Shown piece after piece: positions 13,271-23,458 of a DNA stretch of 64,000 nucleotides. Position 1 is the stretch's first letter. Every line of letters starts with the position of its first letter. The DNA lies in contig OY723263.1 in assembly GCA_963210315.1 (NCBI GenBank), forward strand, positions 1,798,001-1,862,000. Reading direction: 5' to 3'. Position numbers and translations under genes: made by a program. Under the pieces are notes generated by a model. The model was not told where the DNA came from, searched no databases, and saw only the letters and a list, made by a program, of their open reading frames with translations. Source of the stretch: Rhynchopus euleeides (lineage: Eukaryota; Euglenozoa; Diplonemea; Diplonemida; Diplonemidae).

Positions 13271-13530
13271 TGATCTACGACTAGGCCACCACGTTCCGAG
13301 GGTGTGCTGGATTTCTGGGACAACCCGGGGGCGAACCGGGCTGCTACACCCCTCTCTGCTCTCGGGTGTCTGCTGCTTGTCGAGCGACAGGCAGGGCGGA
13401 AGTCATTTTTCTTTGTACAGTCGACAGAGAATCGCAGTGCCCAATGTCATGTGCAGGCAACAGGGAGTTGTCAAGTGTGTTTCCTCAGCTCGGTACAGGA
13501 GGCGAATCTCCAAAGGAAAATAGGAGGGGG

Positions 13531-13579
13531 AAAAAAACGGCCGTTTTTTCGCCAACAAAACATGAAAACGGCCGTTTTT
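13531..13579. repeat. right inverted repeat around decayed transposase
   Basis: Boxes AAAACGGCCGTTTT at 13538 and 13569 mirror the pair at 12041 and 12070 on the other side of the coding remains. A further GACGGCCGTTAT lies at 13636. No target duplication could be identified. Confidence 0.45.
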
Positions 13580-13585
13580 ATATTT

Positions 13586-14392
13586 CGGTAGCGGGAACTG
13601 AGGTAGTGAATTCTCAGAAAATCCACTCCCTCCATGACGGCCGTTATGACACTATGTCTGTTGCATTTTTTTCCCCTTTTGTTTTGCTGGGCTCTTGATT
13701 TTTCTTGGCGTTCTTTTTTTTCTCCCCCACCCCCTACCCCGATCTCGGAAACCAAGGTATTTCCGCTTTAACATGACCCTGTCCTTCCCGCATTATATTG
13801 CATTCCATCCCCACGCTTCCCAGTGTACCTCTTGTTGATTTTTTAGTGCTGAAAGGCCAATGAATGACTGAAGCCCGGAATACGCCAGTTGTTCTGGGGG
13901 GGGGGGTTTTGAAATGACAGTGATATTTACATTGGCCTCTGGGAGGTGTGTATTGTGAATGTTACCGCCGTTATGGAGAACCCATTCCAGGATTTCCTAG
14001 AACACGTCGCGTTCGGTAATGTCACTGTGCGGCCTGTCACTCCACCCCAGCAGGATCCTCTTAACGGGGGGGCTGCCAAAGGGAGAGAGAGCACTGCCAA
14101 TAAAAATCATTCAAATCGTTCATAATTGGCGATGATTTTTTATTGATTTACTCATCATGCGAGGGAGGGAGGACGAAGAAACTGCCCTGGTATTTCATTT
14201 TGTTTCTTTTTTCTTTGTAGATTGGTATTGTACCCCCCCCCCCCTTCTACCCACCCCTTCCCGCTTCTCCTTTTTTTGAACGGTACCTAATCGCCCCACC
14301 TCATCCCCCCCTACCCCTTCCGCCCCACCACCACCCGCCCCCCCCACCCCCTACATTCGTTTGCGCTAAAAGACCAACCGATTCGGAATGTA
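13586..14392. other. gene-free stretch with one inverted repeat
   Basis: No gene is supported. An inverted repeat at 14098-14145 pairs CAATAAAAATCAT with ATGATTTTTTATTG across about 20 bases. C runs and T-rich words fill the rest. Confidence 0.6.
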
Positions 14393-14519
14393 ACAGCCAA
14401 TATGGTGATACGATGTTCAGCAAAGCTTCTGCCTTTGCGCCAAACTTCACCAAGAGCATCTGAGGACCGAACACTTCGTTATCGAGTTCGTTTGGTGGAC
14501 CTGATGCCGGTGTGAAGCT
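14393..14519 (-). pseudogene. possible aldehyde dehydrogenase fragment
   Basis: On the minus strand about 42 codons read as a peptide containing NEVFGPQMLLVKF. This resembles the E-x-FGP motif of aldehyde dehydrogenases followed by the usual strand and helix. Upstream and downstream the frame enters unrelated glycine-rich DNA, and no catalytic Cys or NAD-binding region is present. If real it is a short broken piece. A chance match is quite possible. Confidence 0.25.
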
Positions 14520-14599
14520 TGTAAGCTGGCAGCCCTGTGAGTTCGTCACCTGGCTAACAGATCACGCATTGATTGTTGCCCTTTAATGCCGGTCGTTCC

Positions 14600-14602
<3 letters not shown>

Positions 14603-14646
<44 letters not shown>
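14603..14646. repeat. (CT)n microsatellite
   Basis: About 22 uninterrupted CT units between unrelated sequence. It explains the run of Arg/Glu codons read on the opposite strand. Confidence 0.95.
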
Positions 14647-14649
<3 letters not shown>

Positions 14650-15176
14650 CAGTATCACCAAAGAGGCGCAGTCAGGTGGAAACGGCAGAGAGGGATTCAA
14701 CGTGCTGAGGGCGAGGGAATAGGGGGGTCGGGTGGTGGCTGAAGACTTCTCCTGCTGTCCAGTGTTGGAGAGCGATGCTGGGGGGGGGGGGGGGGGGGGC
14801 TGCTGAAGATGGATGCCCACGGAAAAGGGGAAAAAAAAAGTGTGCGCGACAGCAGCAAAACAAACAACAACACAGCAGCAGCGGCACAGGGGAAACAAAT
14901 AGCGCCAAAGAAAGATATGCCCAGCAAAACAAAGGGGAGAGGGTTGGCGGCAGACAAAAAAAGTAGAGTGGTGTCCCCCCCCCCCCCCCCCCCCGCATCC
15001 CCACCGCCCCACCCCGCCCCTGGCTTTTGCCGCACAATGTCATTGCCCGCTCCCCCCCCCCCCCATCGCGGGGACGAACAGCTTTTAAGTATGGATATTT
15101 CAGATCGGATATTTCAGATCCTGTTTCACCCACGCACACACAGGGGCACCCCACGCACCCGACAACCGCTTTGACA

Positions 15177-15833
15177 ATGCTTCGGCGATCAGCAGCGCTT
15201 TTGCGGAACTGCGCAATCCCCGTCAACCCCATGAACCCGAAGGTGTGGATGGATATCAATGTCGGTCAGAAGTACGTCGGGCGGGTTTTTATGGAGCTTT
15301 TTGCCGACTCTGTCCCGAAGACAGCGGAGAACATGCGCTGCCTGTTCACAGGGGAGAAGGGGAACGGGCTGAGCGGCGCGCCCCTCAACCTGAAGAAGAC
15401 TACCTTCCACAGGGTTATCCCAACGTTTGTCATGCAGGGAGGTGACACATCCGCACGAAAAGACGGGCGCGGAGGTGAGAGCATCTACGGCGCACGGTTT
15501 GAAGATGAGACATTCAAAGGGAAGGCTGGTAAGCACTTCGGGCCTGGCTGCCTCTCAATGGCGAACGCAGGGCCCAACACTAACGGTTCGCAGTTCTTCA
15601 TCTGCTTCGGGCACACGCCGCACCTCAATGGGCGGCACGTTGTGTTTGGGCAGGTTGTGTACGGCTGGGATATCTGCATGCTTATTGAACGCCTCGGAAC
15701 ACCCTCCGGCCGCCCCCGCCTTGAAGTGATGATCCAGGACTGCGGGCAGGCGATGGAGGACAAGGAATACGAGGACTTCACCAAGAAGTTCATCGAGCCA
15801 ACACCAGGTGGGTGGAAGGACATGCCTCAGTAG
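15177..15833 (+). CDS. cyclophilin-type peptidyl-prolyl isomerase
   Basis: A 218-residue cyclophilin, which catalyses cis-trans isomerisation of X-Pro bonds. The ATG at 15177 (context GACAATG) follows a C-rich non-coding stretch. The first 20 residues ([11 protein letters not shown]) are basic and hydrophobic, suggesting a mitochondrial presequence. The core follows: [14 protein letters not shown] at 77-90 with catalytic Arg79, Phe84 and Gln87, then [16 protein letters not shown] at 127-142, and HVVFGQV with the His154 equivalent. Two active-site positions differ from human CypA: Met61 is Val85, and the cyclosporin-contacting Trp121 is His149. Weak cyclosporin binding is therefore likely (inference). 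The C-terminal 40 residues, ending GGWKDMPQ, extend past the domain. No intron is apparent. Identity is near certain; location is inferred. Confidence 0.96.
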   Translation: MLRRSAALLRNCAIPVNPMNPKVWMDINVGQKYVGRVFMELFADSVPKTAENMRCLFTGEKGNGLSGAPLNLKKTTFHRVIPTFVMQGGDTSARKDGRGGESIYGARFEDETFKGKAGKHFGPGCLSMANAGPNTNGSQFFICFGHTPHLNGRHVVFGQVVYGWDICMLIERLGTPSGRPRLEVMIQDCGQAMEDKEYEDFTKKFIEPTPGGWKDMPQ

Positions 15834-16547
15834 GACCCTCCTTGTATTGGAGTAACCGCCGTCCCCTCAGCAGATTTTTTGCTGCCCCTGCCACCACGCT
15901 TTCCTACCCTCGCCTCTGCACAGACCTTCCACGTCTGCGTGCCCCACCAGCATCCACGCTGGGAGGGTGTGGGTGGACCCGCTGTTGGCTATGTGTCAGG
16001 ACGATGCAGAAAGTGCCTCTGCCGCATTGCGTGATCTTGGCTTCTCCTTACAGATCGTTGGGCTTCTGGGGTGGTGGGGCGGTTGTGACCGCGTTTCCAG
16101 GGAGGGCAGCAAATGCTTGCAGCCTCTCAGGCGGTGGGGCGGGGCGGGGCGTGCCGCCTGTGCTGTGTGGTGCGCCGGGTCTCTGCTCGAGGTGTGGGAG
16201 GGGGGTGCCTCGCGATTCCTCAAAGAGTATCTCAAGAATGTGTGTGCAAACTGATCTGAACTGTAAACAGCGATTCCCATGGAGCAAGGCCTGGTGCTGC
16301 TGCACGGCGGGCTAATCTCGCAGGGTTGTGTGTGTGTGTGTGGGGTGTGAGTCGGTGATGCAACCGAATTAACTGCCCATGCAAGGGAGATCTGCAGTGC
16401 TCTGAGCTGACTGGGGGGGGGGGGTAGGGGACCAGATGTACTTGAAAAATTTGTAATAAAAATTTTTCCGACCCCAAACAAGGGTTATTGGCACCTAAAA
16501 TGGGTGTACCCGCCTCAAAAATATGTCTGGGGACCCAATGAAACCGG
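15834..16547. other. intergenic, 3' side of cyclophilin
   Basis: No gene seen. A short GT microsatellite occurs near 16325-16345 and a G run near 16409. Open frames are low quality. Confidence 0.6.
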
Positions 16548-17575
16548 TTTTTCACACTTAGTCGCCCATTTTCGGCCCGAATTTTTGAAAAATCGGTGAA
16601 AAAAGGGGGTTTCGCCCATTATGGGCAAAATCCCGATTTTCATGAAAAAATGACAAAATCGGGGCAACTAGACCCCATTTTGGGTGGTTTTCGGGTGAAA
16701 AACGTACCCTAGACATCCCTGGGGTACATTGTATACCCTCCAGGGCCTCTAGGACCAGTAGAATCACGTGAAAATGTGTTTTTTTACCCAAAAAAAAGGA
16801 CCCTGCAACCACCCTGCACACATCCTGCAACCATGTTGCAGGCACACTATAGCCCAATAACCACCCAGAAACCACTGAGCCTGCCCTATAAGGGGTGTAT
16901 GGGCCTGTCGGAACAGGTTTTCTACACCGAGTTGCCCAAATTCGGTCCGAGAATTTGAAAAAACTGTGAAGAACGGGGAATTTGCCCGTGTGTGGTAAAA
17001 GTCCTAATTTTTATGAAAAAATGACAAAATCGGGGCGACTAGACCCCATTTTGGGTGGTTTTCGGGTGAAAAACGTACCCTAGGCATCCCTGGGGTACAT
17101 TGTATACCATCCAGGGCCTCTAGGACCAGTAGAAGTGTGTGAAAATGCCTTTTTTTACCCAAAAAAAGGACCCTGCAACGATGTTGGAGGACCCTGCACA
17201 CATCCTGCAGCCATGTTGTAGGCACCCTATAACCCTATAACCACCCAGAAACCACTGGGAATGCCCTAAAAGGGGTGTATGGGCCTGTCGGAACAGGTTT
17301 TCTCCACCGAATTGCCCAAATTCGGTCCGATATTTTGAAAAAACTGTGAAAAATGGGGGTTTCGCCCATGTGGGGTTAATGTCCCAATTTTACGAAAAAA
17401 TGATAAAATTTGGGCGACTAGACCCCGTGTTGGGTGGTTTTCGGGTGAAAAATGTACCCTAGGCATACCTGGGGTACATTGTATACCATCCAGGGCCTCT
17501 AGGACCAGTAGAAGTGCGTTAAAATGCACATTTTTACCCAAAAATGACCCTGCAACCACCTTGCACAGGACTCAC
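16548..17575. repeat. tandem satellite, about 375-bp unit, three copies
   Basis: Three diverged direct repeats begin near 16548, 16914 and 17295. The landmark GGGGTACATTGTATACC recurs at 16721, 17092 and 17471, spacings of 371 and 379 bp. Units share a GGGTGGTTTTCGGGTGAAAA block and repeated CCTGCAACC words. Reading frames in it are not conserved between copies, so it is non-coding. It ends shortly before the TA-flanked transposon. Confidence 0.9.
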
Positions 17576-18006
17576 CCCAGAAAAGCGAGAAAAATGCCAA
17601 AAAATGGCCAAAAATGAGGGTTGGTGGGCCCAAAAGTGGGTAAAAACCTCCGGAAATTCATATCCGGAGTGGGTTTGGGGGTGGGTTGGCACTGTTGACC
17701 TCCAGACCTGGATATTTCAAAAAAATTACAGTTTTTCTCAAGGACATCTGGGGGCCTAGGGGGGGGGGGGGGTTAGGGGGGGTCATAAGCCCCCCTAAAA
17801 ACGTACGAAAACCAAAATTTTCAACATACCATCAGAACCGCCCTAATACCTGATCTGACCCGAAAATCCGACCCATACCCCCCCGGAAACTGTCTGGGGC
17901 CCACTTGTGACACCTGATACGCACTTTTGTGATGATTTTTTGGGGTCCTAAAAAATGTACCTCAGTTTCGTACCTTGCCTTTGTACCTGAACCACTCCCG
18001 ACCGCA

Positions 18007-18276
18007 TTATTTCGTTCTTTGCCTTTTCTGCGGTGGTTCTGGCTCAGGTGGCACGCATGTTGCCTTCCCCAGTGCCTCGGCAAGGTCTTTCTTGACCTGA
18101 TTAGTGGGAATGTTGTGTTGTTGCGTCAGCAGAATGAGTTCAGCCACCTTCTGGGTGTAGTACTTCGATCGCATATGGGTCATTGTGAGTACTTCGTACG
18201 CCTGGGAGGCTGCATCGGCATTAGTAGGCAGCGTTGTAGATGCTTTTGCTTCGTCGATCTTAGCCTGTGAAGGCAC
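18007..18276 (-). CDS. transposon open frame, possible second exon
   Basis: An open frame without an upstream ATG, so more likely an exon than a separate gene. A CTTCACAG acceptor-like site lies at its start (about 18268), compatible with splicing from the longer frame upstream. The peptide ends in a proline-rich basic tail (PEPPQKRQRTK) that looks like a nuclear localisation signal, and its last part lies in the left inverted arm. Function unknown; DNA binding or nuclear import of the element's protein is a guess. Confidence 0.35.
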   Translation of the reverse strand: MPSQAKIDEAKASTTLPTNADAASQAYEVLTMTHMRSKYYTQKVAELILLTQQHNIPTNQVKKDLAEALGKATCVPPEPEPPQKRQRTK

Positions 18277-18311
18277 GATTGGGATATTGTCCGCCCTGAG
18301 AGCCGAAGTGG

Positions 18312-19160
18312 TTATGATTGTGCTGTGTAATTTGCGCCCCGCAGGATATGCACACCACGCAGTCTCGACAACACGTATGAGAGTGTACCATGTGGGGACT
18401 CAACAAGGTCATTGGATCGGCATCTGCCTGCCGACTCAGCCCCCACACAGTGCGACCGCAAGGTCGCCAGGGATGTCTCAACGCCAGGGGAATACCCTCC
18501 CCTGGCGTTGTACAACCCTACTCTCAACCCTCGGGTCCTCTCCTGGAGGCGGTGGTGGCGGGCCCGCAACGCTTCGTACTTCCGGTACAGACTGAGGTAG
18601 TCTGCCCGGCTGACCCGCTCATTGCTTCCTAGATCATCTGCTGCTCTGGAGCTGCCATCACTCTCACTGCCCACATCAGTTGGTGTGGGGGTAGGAGCAG
18701 GACGAGTGGGAGGAGTAGGAGTGCAGGTGACATCTTTCTTGGCTAGCAAGGAACGCCGCTTTTCCCGCACGTGCGTGCAGTTGATGCACCACTGCATATA
18801 TCTGTCGTCACCACGTCCCACTCGCTCTCCTATGTACCCAGCCCGACGGAGCGCCCGAAATAATGTCGCCTCACCGATGTCGTGTGCCGTTTTCTTTTTA
18901 CGCAGGTCTGCCACAACGCTCTCTGCCGAGACCCCGCACATCTCCCGTTTGGCGAGCGTCTTTCGAGCAAGGTACTCCTCTGCAGCAGCATCTGACACCT
19001 CTGCGAGGCCCTGGGCACGCGGCATGTGTTGCTCGGCGTGCTGAGTGAGCGTAGTGACACCCTTCCCTTGCAAAGAACGAAATAATGCGGTCGGGAGTGG
19101 TTCAGGTACAAAGGCAAGGTACGAAACTGAGGTACATTTTTTAGGACCCCAAAAAATCAT
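18312..19160 (-). CDS. transposon-encoded protein with HTH
   Basis: A 282-residue frame from ATG 19160, inside the right inverted arm, so its first residues (MIFWGPKKCTSVSYLAF) are also encoded by the opposite arm. Residues about 60-110 (SVVADLRKKK, GEATLFRALRRAGYIGE) look like the helix-turn-helix DNA-binding region of Tc1-type transposases. A CINC motif and a Pro/Thr-rich linker follow, then an Arg-rich helical stretch. I see no DDE catalytic triad. It is either a truncated transposase or a novel terminal-repeat-binding protein. A later ATG (MPRAQG) is an alternative start. Confidence 0.55.
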   Translation of the reverse strand: MIFWGPKKCTSVSYLAFVPEPLPTALFRSLQGKGVTTLTQHAEQHMPRAQGLAEVSDAAAEEYLARKTLAKREMCGVSAESVVADLRKKKTAHDIGEATLFRALRRAGYIGERVGRGDDRYMQWCINCTHVREKRRSLLAKKDVTCTPTPPTRPAPTPTPTDVGSESDGSSRAADDLGSNERVSRADYLSLYRKYEALRARHHRLQERTRGLRVGLYNARGGYSPGVETSLATLRSHCVGAESAGRCRSNDLVESPHGTLSYVLSRLRGVHILRGANYTAQS

Positions 19161-19622
19161 CACAAAAGTGCGTATCAGGTGTCACAAGTGGGCCCCAGAC
19201 AGTTTCCGGGGGGGTATGGGTCGGATTTTCGGGTCAGATCAGGTATTAGGGCGGCTCTGATGGTATGTCGAAAATTTTGGTTTTGTACGGGCTTATGACC
19301 CCCCCTAGGGGGGGGGGGGGTGCCCGCTGTGTTGCAAGAGCAGCCCTCACCTCCCATCTTGCCCCCCCCCCCTCTCCCCCCACAAGGTTGCTGCTGTGTC
19401 AATATTACCAAACCACAGTTGTGGAGCTGTTCTTCGCGCGTCAAACACGCGGCGTGGTTTCCGCCCCCCGCCCATCCCTTGAAGGTTGCCTATCGTTCCC
19501 AGAGCAGGGGGCGCTGCTGGTTTTATCTACATCGGCATTGCAGGATCCTCGATCCTCGTCAGCCTTGCATGCGCACCACCACCAGACACCAGGTGCCCAT
19601 CCAAGCAGCTACCGAAAAGAAT

Positions 19623-19817
19623 ATGGGGAAGGTCCACGGCTCCCTCGCCCGTGCGGGGAAGGTGAAGAACCAGACGCCGAAGGTGGCGGCGGCTGAGAAG
19701 AAGAAGAGGGCTGTCGGGCGGGCCAAGAAGCGCATCCAGTACAACAAGCGCTTTGTCAACCACGAGGAGGGCAAGCCGTACAAGCCGAACACCCAGCCGC
19801 TGGGCAAGCTCGGCTAA
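19623..19817 (+). CDS. RPS30: ribosomal protein eS30
   Basis: A 64-residue small-subunit ribosomal protein. The sequence [20 protein letters not shown] at the start and [15 protein letters not shown] in the middle are diagnostic of eS30. In animals eS30 is made as a fusion to a ubiquitin-like protein (FAU). Here the frame starts directly at the eS30 domain and upstream sequence is not ubiquitin-like, so it is unfused as in yeast and plants. It is short, basic and Lys/Arg rich. A pyrimidine tract and several AG dinucleotides lie 200-300 bp upstream, so a 5' non-coding exon is possible. It lies 317 bp after the DNA transposon. Confidence 0.96.
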   Translation: MGKVHGSLARAGKVKNQTPKVAAAEKKKRAVGRAKKRIQYNKRFVNHEEGKPYKPNTQPLGKLG

Positions 19818-20471
19818 GCTTGGGTGAACCTCGAAAAGTATTTCTGACGGTGTGAAGCGATGCCATCTGCTGCCTGACGGCAGTGCGTCGCACGCCAGGC
19901 TCCGATGATGCCCGTCAATGCCATACCTGAGTCACTGCGCGCCACCGCCGTTGTCAGCACAAAACAATGCCTGTGACTCACGTTTGCGCTCGTCTTCCGC
20001 AACACGAGGTGGATTTCAAGCCTCCAGGACACAATCTCCGCAGCAAGATCCGGGAAGCAAGCCGTTACACGAGGCATCTCTGCCACCACACACGCAAGGC
20101 CCCTCCACTGGGTCTGCTCGCTCCGCTAGCCCTGTCTGCGAGCTGCCCAGCCCTTGCGTGTCTCTTTGTTTCATTTGCCTTGCCCTGAGCGGCCATCATT
20201 CTCTTTGCTGGCTGGACGCAGGGATACGTGCGCAAACCCCACCTGCCCACCCCCCACCACACCGAGGTGGCACTACACCTCAGACACGACCTGTAGAAGG
20301 AGTGCAGGGTCGTCAGCCTCCCGTTCCGTTCACCCAATACCCACTCCTCCTCGGAGGGCCGCGGGAGACTTTTTAGGGCTCAATCGCACCAACTGTGGGA
20401 CATTGCTCTTGATGCGATCACCACTGCCCACACATCGTCACCACGTGCCGGAGGTCGCACCCACCCCCACG
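19818..20471. other. intergenic between eS30 and mucin-like gene 1
   Basis: No gene supported. The last 80 bp are related to the sequence upstream of the second mucin-like gene near 34.72 kb. Confidence 0.6.
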
Positions 20472-20508
20472 CACAGGATATATATCTGACACAGTTCTTG
20501 CAAGATCA
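20472..20508 (+). promoter_or_regulatory. conserved TATA-like proximal element, mucin gene 1
   Basis: GGATATATATCTGACACAG lies about 30 bp before the ATG and is matched by GGATACATATCTGACACAG at the same distance from the paralogue's ATG. Sequence further upstream is less alike, so a core promoter or short 5' leader is plausible. Confidence 0.45.
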
Positions 20509-22857
20509 ATGGTGCCGCGGAGCCTTCTTGCGGCATGTGTGTTGCTGGCCGCTGTCACCACATCACATGGCGACCTGGTCGTGGCGACTGTGGATTCTCA
20601 CAGCTTGGGCAGGGATGACGGCAAGAGCCCCTTTAGACTGAACTTTGACGACGCGACAGAACCAATTCCAGTGCCTACAAATCCCGCACCTGGACGGACG
20701 CAGACTTCTGGCCCCACGGAGACACCTGCACCGACTCCGACATATGGACCGACTTACGGACCGACTTATGGCCCGACGGACACACCTGCACCGACGCCGA
20801 CAGATGGTCCAATGGACAGCCCCACGGAGACACCGGGACCGACGCCGACTTATGGCCCGACTTACGGACCAACTTATGGCCCGGCGGACACACCTGCACC
20901 GACGACGACAGATGGTCCGATGGACAGCCCCACAGACGGACCGATGGACAGCCCGATGGACGTCCCCACGGAGACACCGGGGCCGACACCGACTTATGGC
21001 CCGACTTACGGACCAACTTATGGCCCGACGGACACACCTGCACCGACTCCGACTTATGGCCCGACTTACGGACCAACTTATGGCCCGGCGGACACACCTG
21101 CACCGACGACGACAGATGGTCCGATGGACAGCCCCACAGACGGACCGATGGACAGCCCGATGGACGTCCCCACGGAGACACCGGGGCCGACACCGACTTA
21201 TGGCCCGACGGACACACCTGCACCGACTCCGACTTATGGCCCGACTTACGGACCAACTTCTGGCCCGGCGGACACACCTGCACCGACGCCGACTGATGGC
21301 CCGACGGACACCCCTGCACCGACGACGACAGATGGTCCGATGGACAGCCCGATGGACGTCCCCACGGAGACACCGGGACCGACACCAACTTATGGCCCGA
21401 CGGACACACCTGCACCGACGCCGACTTATGGCCCGACTTACGGACCAACTTATGGCCCGACGGACACACCTGCACCGACGCCGACTTATGGCCCGACTTA
21501 CGGACCAACTTATGGCCCGACGGACACACCTGCACCGACTCCGACTTATGGCCCGACTTACGGACCAACTTCTGGCCCGGCGGACACACCTGCACCGACG
21601 CCGACTTATGGACCAACTTATGGCCCGACGGACACACCTGCACCGACTCCGACTTATGGCCCGACTTACGGACCAACTTATGGCCCGGCGGACACACCTG
21701 CACCGACGCCGACAGATGGTCCGATGGACAGCCCCACAGACGGCCCGATGGATGTCCCCACTGAGACACCGGGACCGACGCCGACTTATGGCCCGACGGA
21801 CACACCTGCACCGACTGACTCACCGACACCTCCACCGACGGACCCAGTCGAGCAGTCGCCTGCACCGACTAATGCACCGACGTCATCACCGACAGCTGCA
21901 CCGACTAATGCACCGACTGACGCACTTACGTCTGCACCGACACCTGCACCGACTGCCGCACCGACGTCTGCACCGACACCTGCACCGACACCTGCACCGA
22001 CTGATACGCCGACTGACGCACCGACACCTGCACCGCCCGCTGATCCGACACCACCCCGTGTGTGCACTACGGATGCGGCCTGCCGTGTGTTCGGTGACGG
22101 GGCTGCCAAGTGCACGTCGTCTCAGCACTGTGCCTGCGGGACCCACTCAGGCAAGCTGTGCGACGTCAGCGATACCGAGCCTGCACCTACTGGCGTGCAC
22201 ATGAGTGTCGGGATCACGTTGCAGGTGGCGTGCGACCGTGCCGGCTCGCAGGCCCTGCTGGACACCCTGCGTGCTGAGGCCACTGCACGTGGCGCACAGG
22301 ATGTGTCTGCCGGTGCCTCCTGCGGGACCCTGTCCGTCGCACTGTCTGGGGTGGTGCCTGACGCGACGACCGCCGCAACGGCCGATGCACTTGTCGACGC
22401 TCTCGGTGCAGCTGCTGTGGTACACTCCAACCTTACAAAGGTCACGCACGCCTCGCAGCTCGACCCCTTTGTTCAAACCGCACAGCAGAGTGGCAAGAAC
22501 ACAAGTGCAGTGTGCACGCAGGAAGCACTCAGCACAATGGAGACGTATGACCGGCGCTGTCTTGTCATCAGCTGCAACGACGGGTTTGTCCTGCGTGTTG
22601 AGACACGCGACGGGAAGGACTACCAGACGTGCGCACGTGTCCCTGTGGACACGCCGGTGCCGCCACCTGCCAGCACACCTGCCCCTGACGCAGGGGATGA
22701 CGACCTGAGTGGTGGTGCTATCGCAGGCATTGTGGTGGGCTGTGTCGGTGCCGTGGCTGTGTTGGCTTTTGTGCTGGTGTGGTATGTGGGACGTGCCGCA
22801 GGTTCGAAGCAGCAGGAGCAGCAGGCCAGCCACCCGACCGAGCCTGCTGATGCGTAA
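20509..22857 (+). CDS. mucin-like type I membrane surface protein 1
   Basis: A 782-residue secreted-type protein. Residues 1-21 (RSLLAACVLLAAVTT core) are a signal peptide. Residues about 75-445 are a Pro/Thr-rich repeat domain built from PTYGPTYGPTDTPAPT-like and DGPMDSPT-like blocks, expected to be heavily O-glycosylated. A PTPAPT/PTSAPT linker follows, then a small Cys-rich EGF-like module starting at Cys519 (CTTDAACRVFGDG and CACGTHSGKLC), and an about 170-residue globular domain with several Cys. A transmembrane helix (AIAGIVVGCVGAVAVLAFVL) lies near 738-760 with a 21-residue Gln-rich tail. It probably coats the cell surface. The 3' half is nearly identical to the gene at 34803. Exact function unknown. 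Confidence 0.9.
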   Translation: MVPRSLLAACVLLAAVTTSHGDLVVATVDSHSLGRDDGKSPFRLNFDDATEPIPVPTNPAPGRTQTSGPTETPAPTPTYGPTYGPTYGPTDTPAPTPTDGPMDSPTETPGPTPTYGPTYGPTYGPADTPAPTTTDGPMDSPTDGPMDSPMDVPTETPGPTPTYGPTYGPTYGPTDTPAPTPTYGPTYGPTYGPADTPAPTTTDGPMDSPTDGPMDSPMDVPTETPGPTPTYGPTDTPAPTPTYGPTYGPTSGPADTPAPTPTDGPTDTPAPTTTDGPMDSPMDVPTETPGPTPTYGPTDTPAPTPTYGPTYGPTYGPTDTPAPTPTYGPTYGPTYGPTDTPAPTPTYGPTYGPTSGPADTPAPTPTYGPTYGPTDTPAPTPTYGPTYGPTYGPADTPAPTPTDGPMDSPTDGPMDVPTETPGPTPTYGPTDTPAPTDSPTPPPTDPVEQSPAPTNAPTSSPTAAPTNAPTDALTSAPTPAPTAAPTSAPTPAPTPAPTDTPTDAPTPAPPADPTPPRVCTTDAACRVFGDGAAKCTSSQHCACGTHSGKLCDVSDTEPAPTGVHMSVGITLQVACDRAGSQALLDTLRAEATARGAQDVSAGASCGTLSVALSGVVPDATTAATADALVDALGAAAVVHSNLTKVTHASQLDPFVQTAQQSGKNTSAVCTQEALSTMETYDRRCLVISCNDGFVLRVETRDGKDYQTCARVPVDTPVPPPASTPAPDAGDDDLSGGAIAGIVVGCVGAVAVLAFVLVWYVGRAAGSKQQEQQASHPTEPADA
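20736..21830 (+). repeat. coding minisatellite of mucin-like gene 1
   Basis: Imperfect in-frame tandem repeats of about 12-bp and 60-100-bp blocks (CCGACTTATGGCCCGAC and GACACACCTGCACCGAC words). Long blocks recur almost exactly, for example about 20890-21000 and about 21070-21180, pointing to recent unequal exchange. The opposite strand is also open throughout; that is a composition effect. Confidence 0.9.
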
Positions 22858-23458
22858 CCCTGCACCCCTTGCCCCTTGCAGCATGCAGCACCATGTGCAC
22901 GCACCTGGTGAGATCATGCTGATCTGTTGGGCTATGATTCTCTGCCCTTCTTCCCTCTTTCGCGTGTGACGGTGATGCCGCTCTGTTGGTATCCGTCCAT
23001 CTTACCCTCATCCTCTGGATGAAGTGTGCATACGCCCCGTGTGCCTGCTGGAGCACTGCTCCATCATGCACCAGCCAAGGCAACCGGTGGCAGACTGCAC
23101 GCGGTGGGTATTTGTCTCTTTCAGAGTATTGAAGTCATTGTGCTTTCCTGCAAACTAACGGCCAGCCCTTTGCCCTGCTCCACGGAGCCTGCACACCTGT
23201 GTGCAGCCTCTTGGCCAAAGGTGCTGGTCGGTTCTGCAGCCCTTTCCCCATCCCACAACACGGCCTCTTTACATCCAGAGCAACCCTTCTTCGTGATGCC
23301 AGAAACACATCAGAGCAGAGCCTTGCCTGCAGCTGGAAGGTGCGGGTGTGCCCCTCCCTGCTGTGGCTGAGAGGGAGGCACGGCAGTCCCACACGGCATC
23401 ATCTTCGACAAGGCAATGTTCAGCTGGGTTGTTGCTGTCACTTTTGTTGATCTTCTTG
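22056..23458 (+). repeat. 1.4-kb duplicated segment, copy 1
   Basis: This segment covers the Cys-rich, globular and membrane domains plus about 600 bp after the stop. It is almost identical to 35294-36697, with a constant offset of 13,238 bp over the coding part. One residue differs (Lys versus Glu in GKLC/GELC) along with a few 3' bases. Identity stops at 23458, where the second copy runs into a MITE. Confidence 0.93.

Larger units (their letters stand above)
17776..19305 (-). mobile_element. TA-flanked DNA transposon, Tc1/mariner-like
   Basis: A 1530-bp element with long terminal inverted repeats: 17776-18022 on the left and 19070-19305 on the right, nearly identical apart from a small length difference near the tip. 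Both tips start GGGGGGGTCATAAGCCC. A TA dinucleotide abuts each tip (17774-17775 and 19306-19307), as expected for target duplication by the IS630-Tc1-mariner superfamily. The interior carries minus-strand coding sequence with a Tc1-like helix-turn-helix. No DDE/D catalytic domain fits in the space, so it is probably non-autonomous or of an unknown type. Near identity of the arms suggests recent activity. Confidence 0.85.

Noticed and set aside
20645-22204. Long alternative + and - frames across the mucin stalk
   Set aside because: Period-three repeats leave several frames open. Only the annotated frame has a signal peptide, Cys module and membrane helix.
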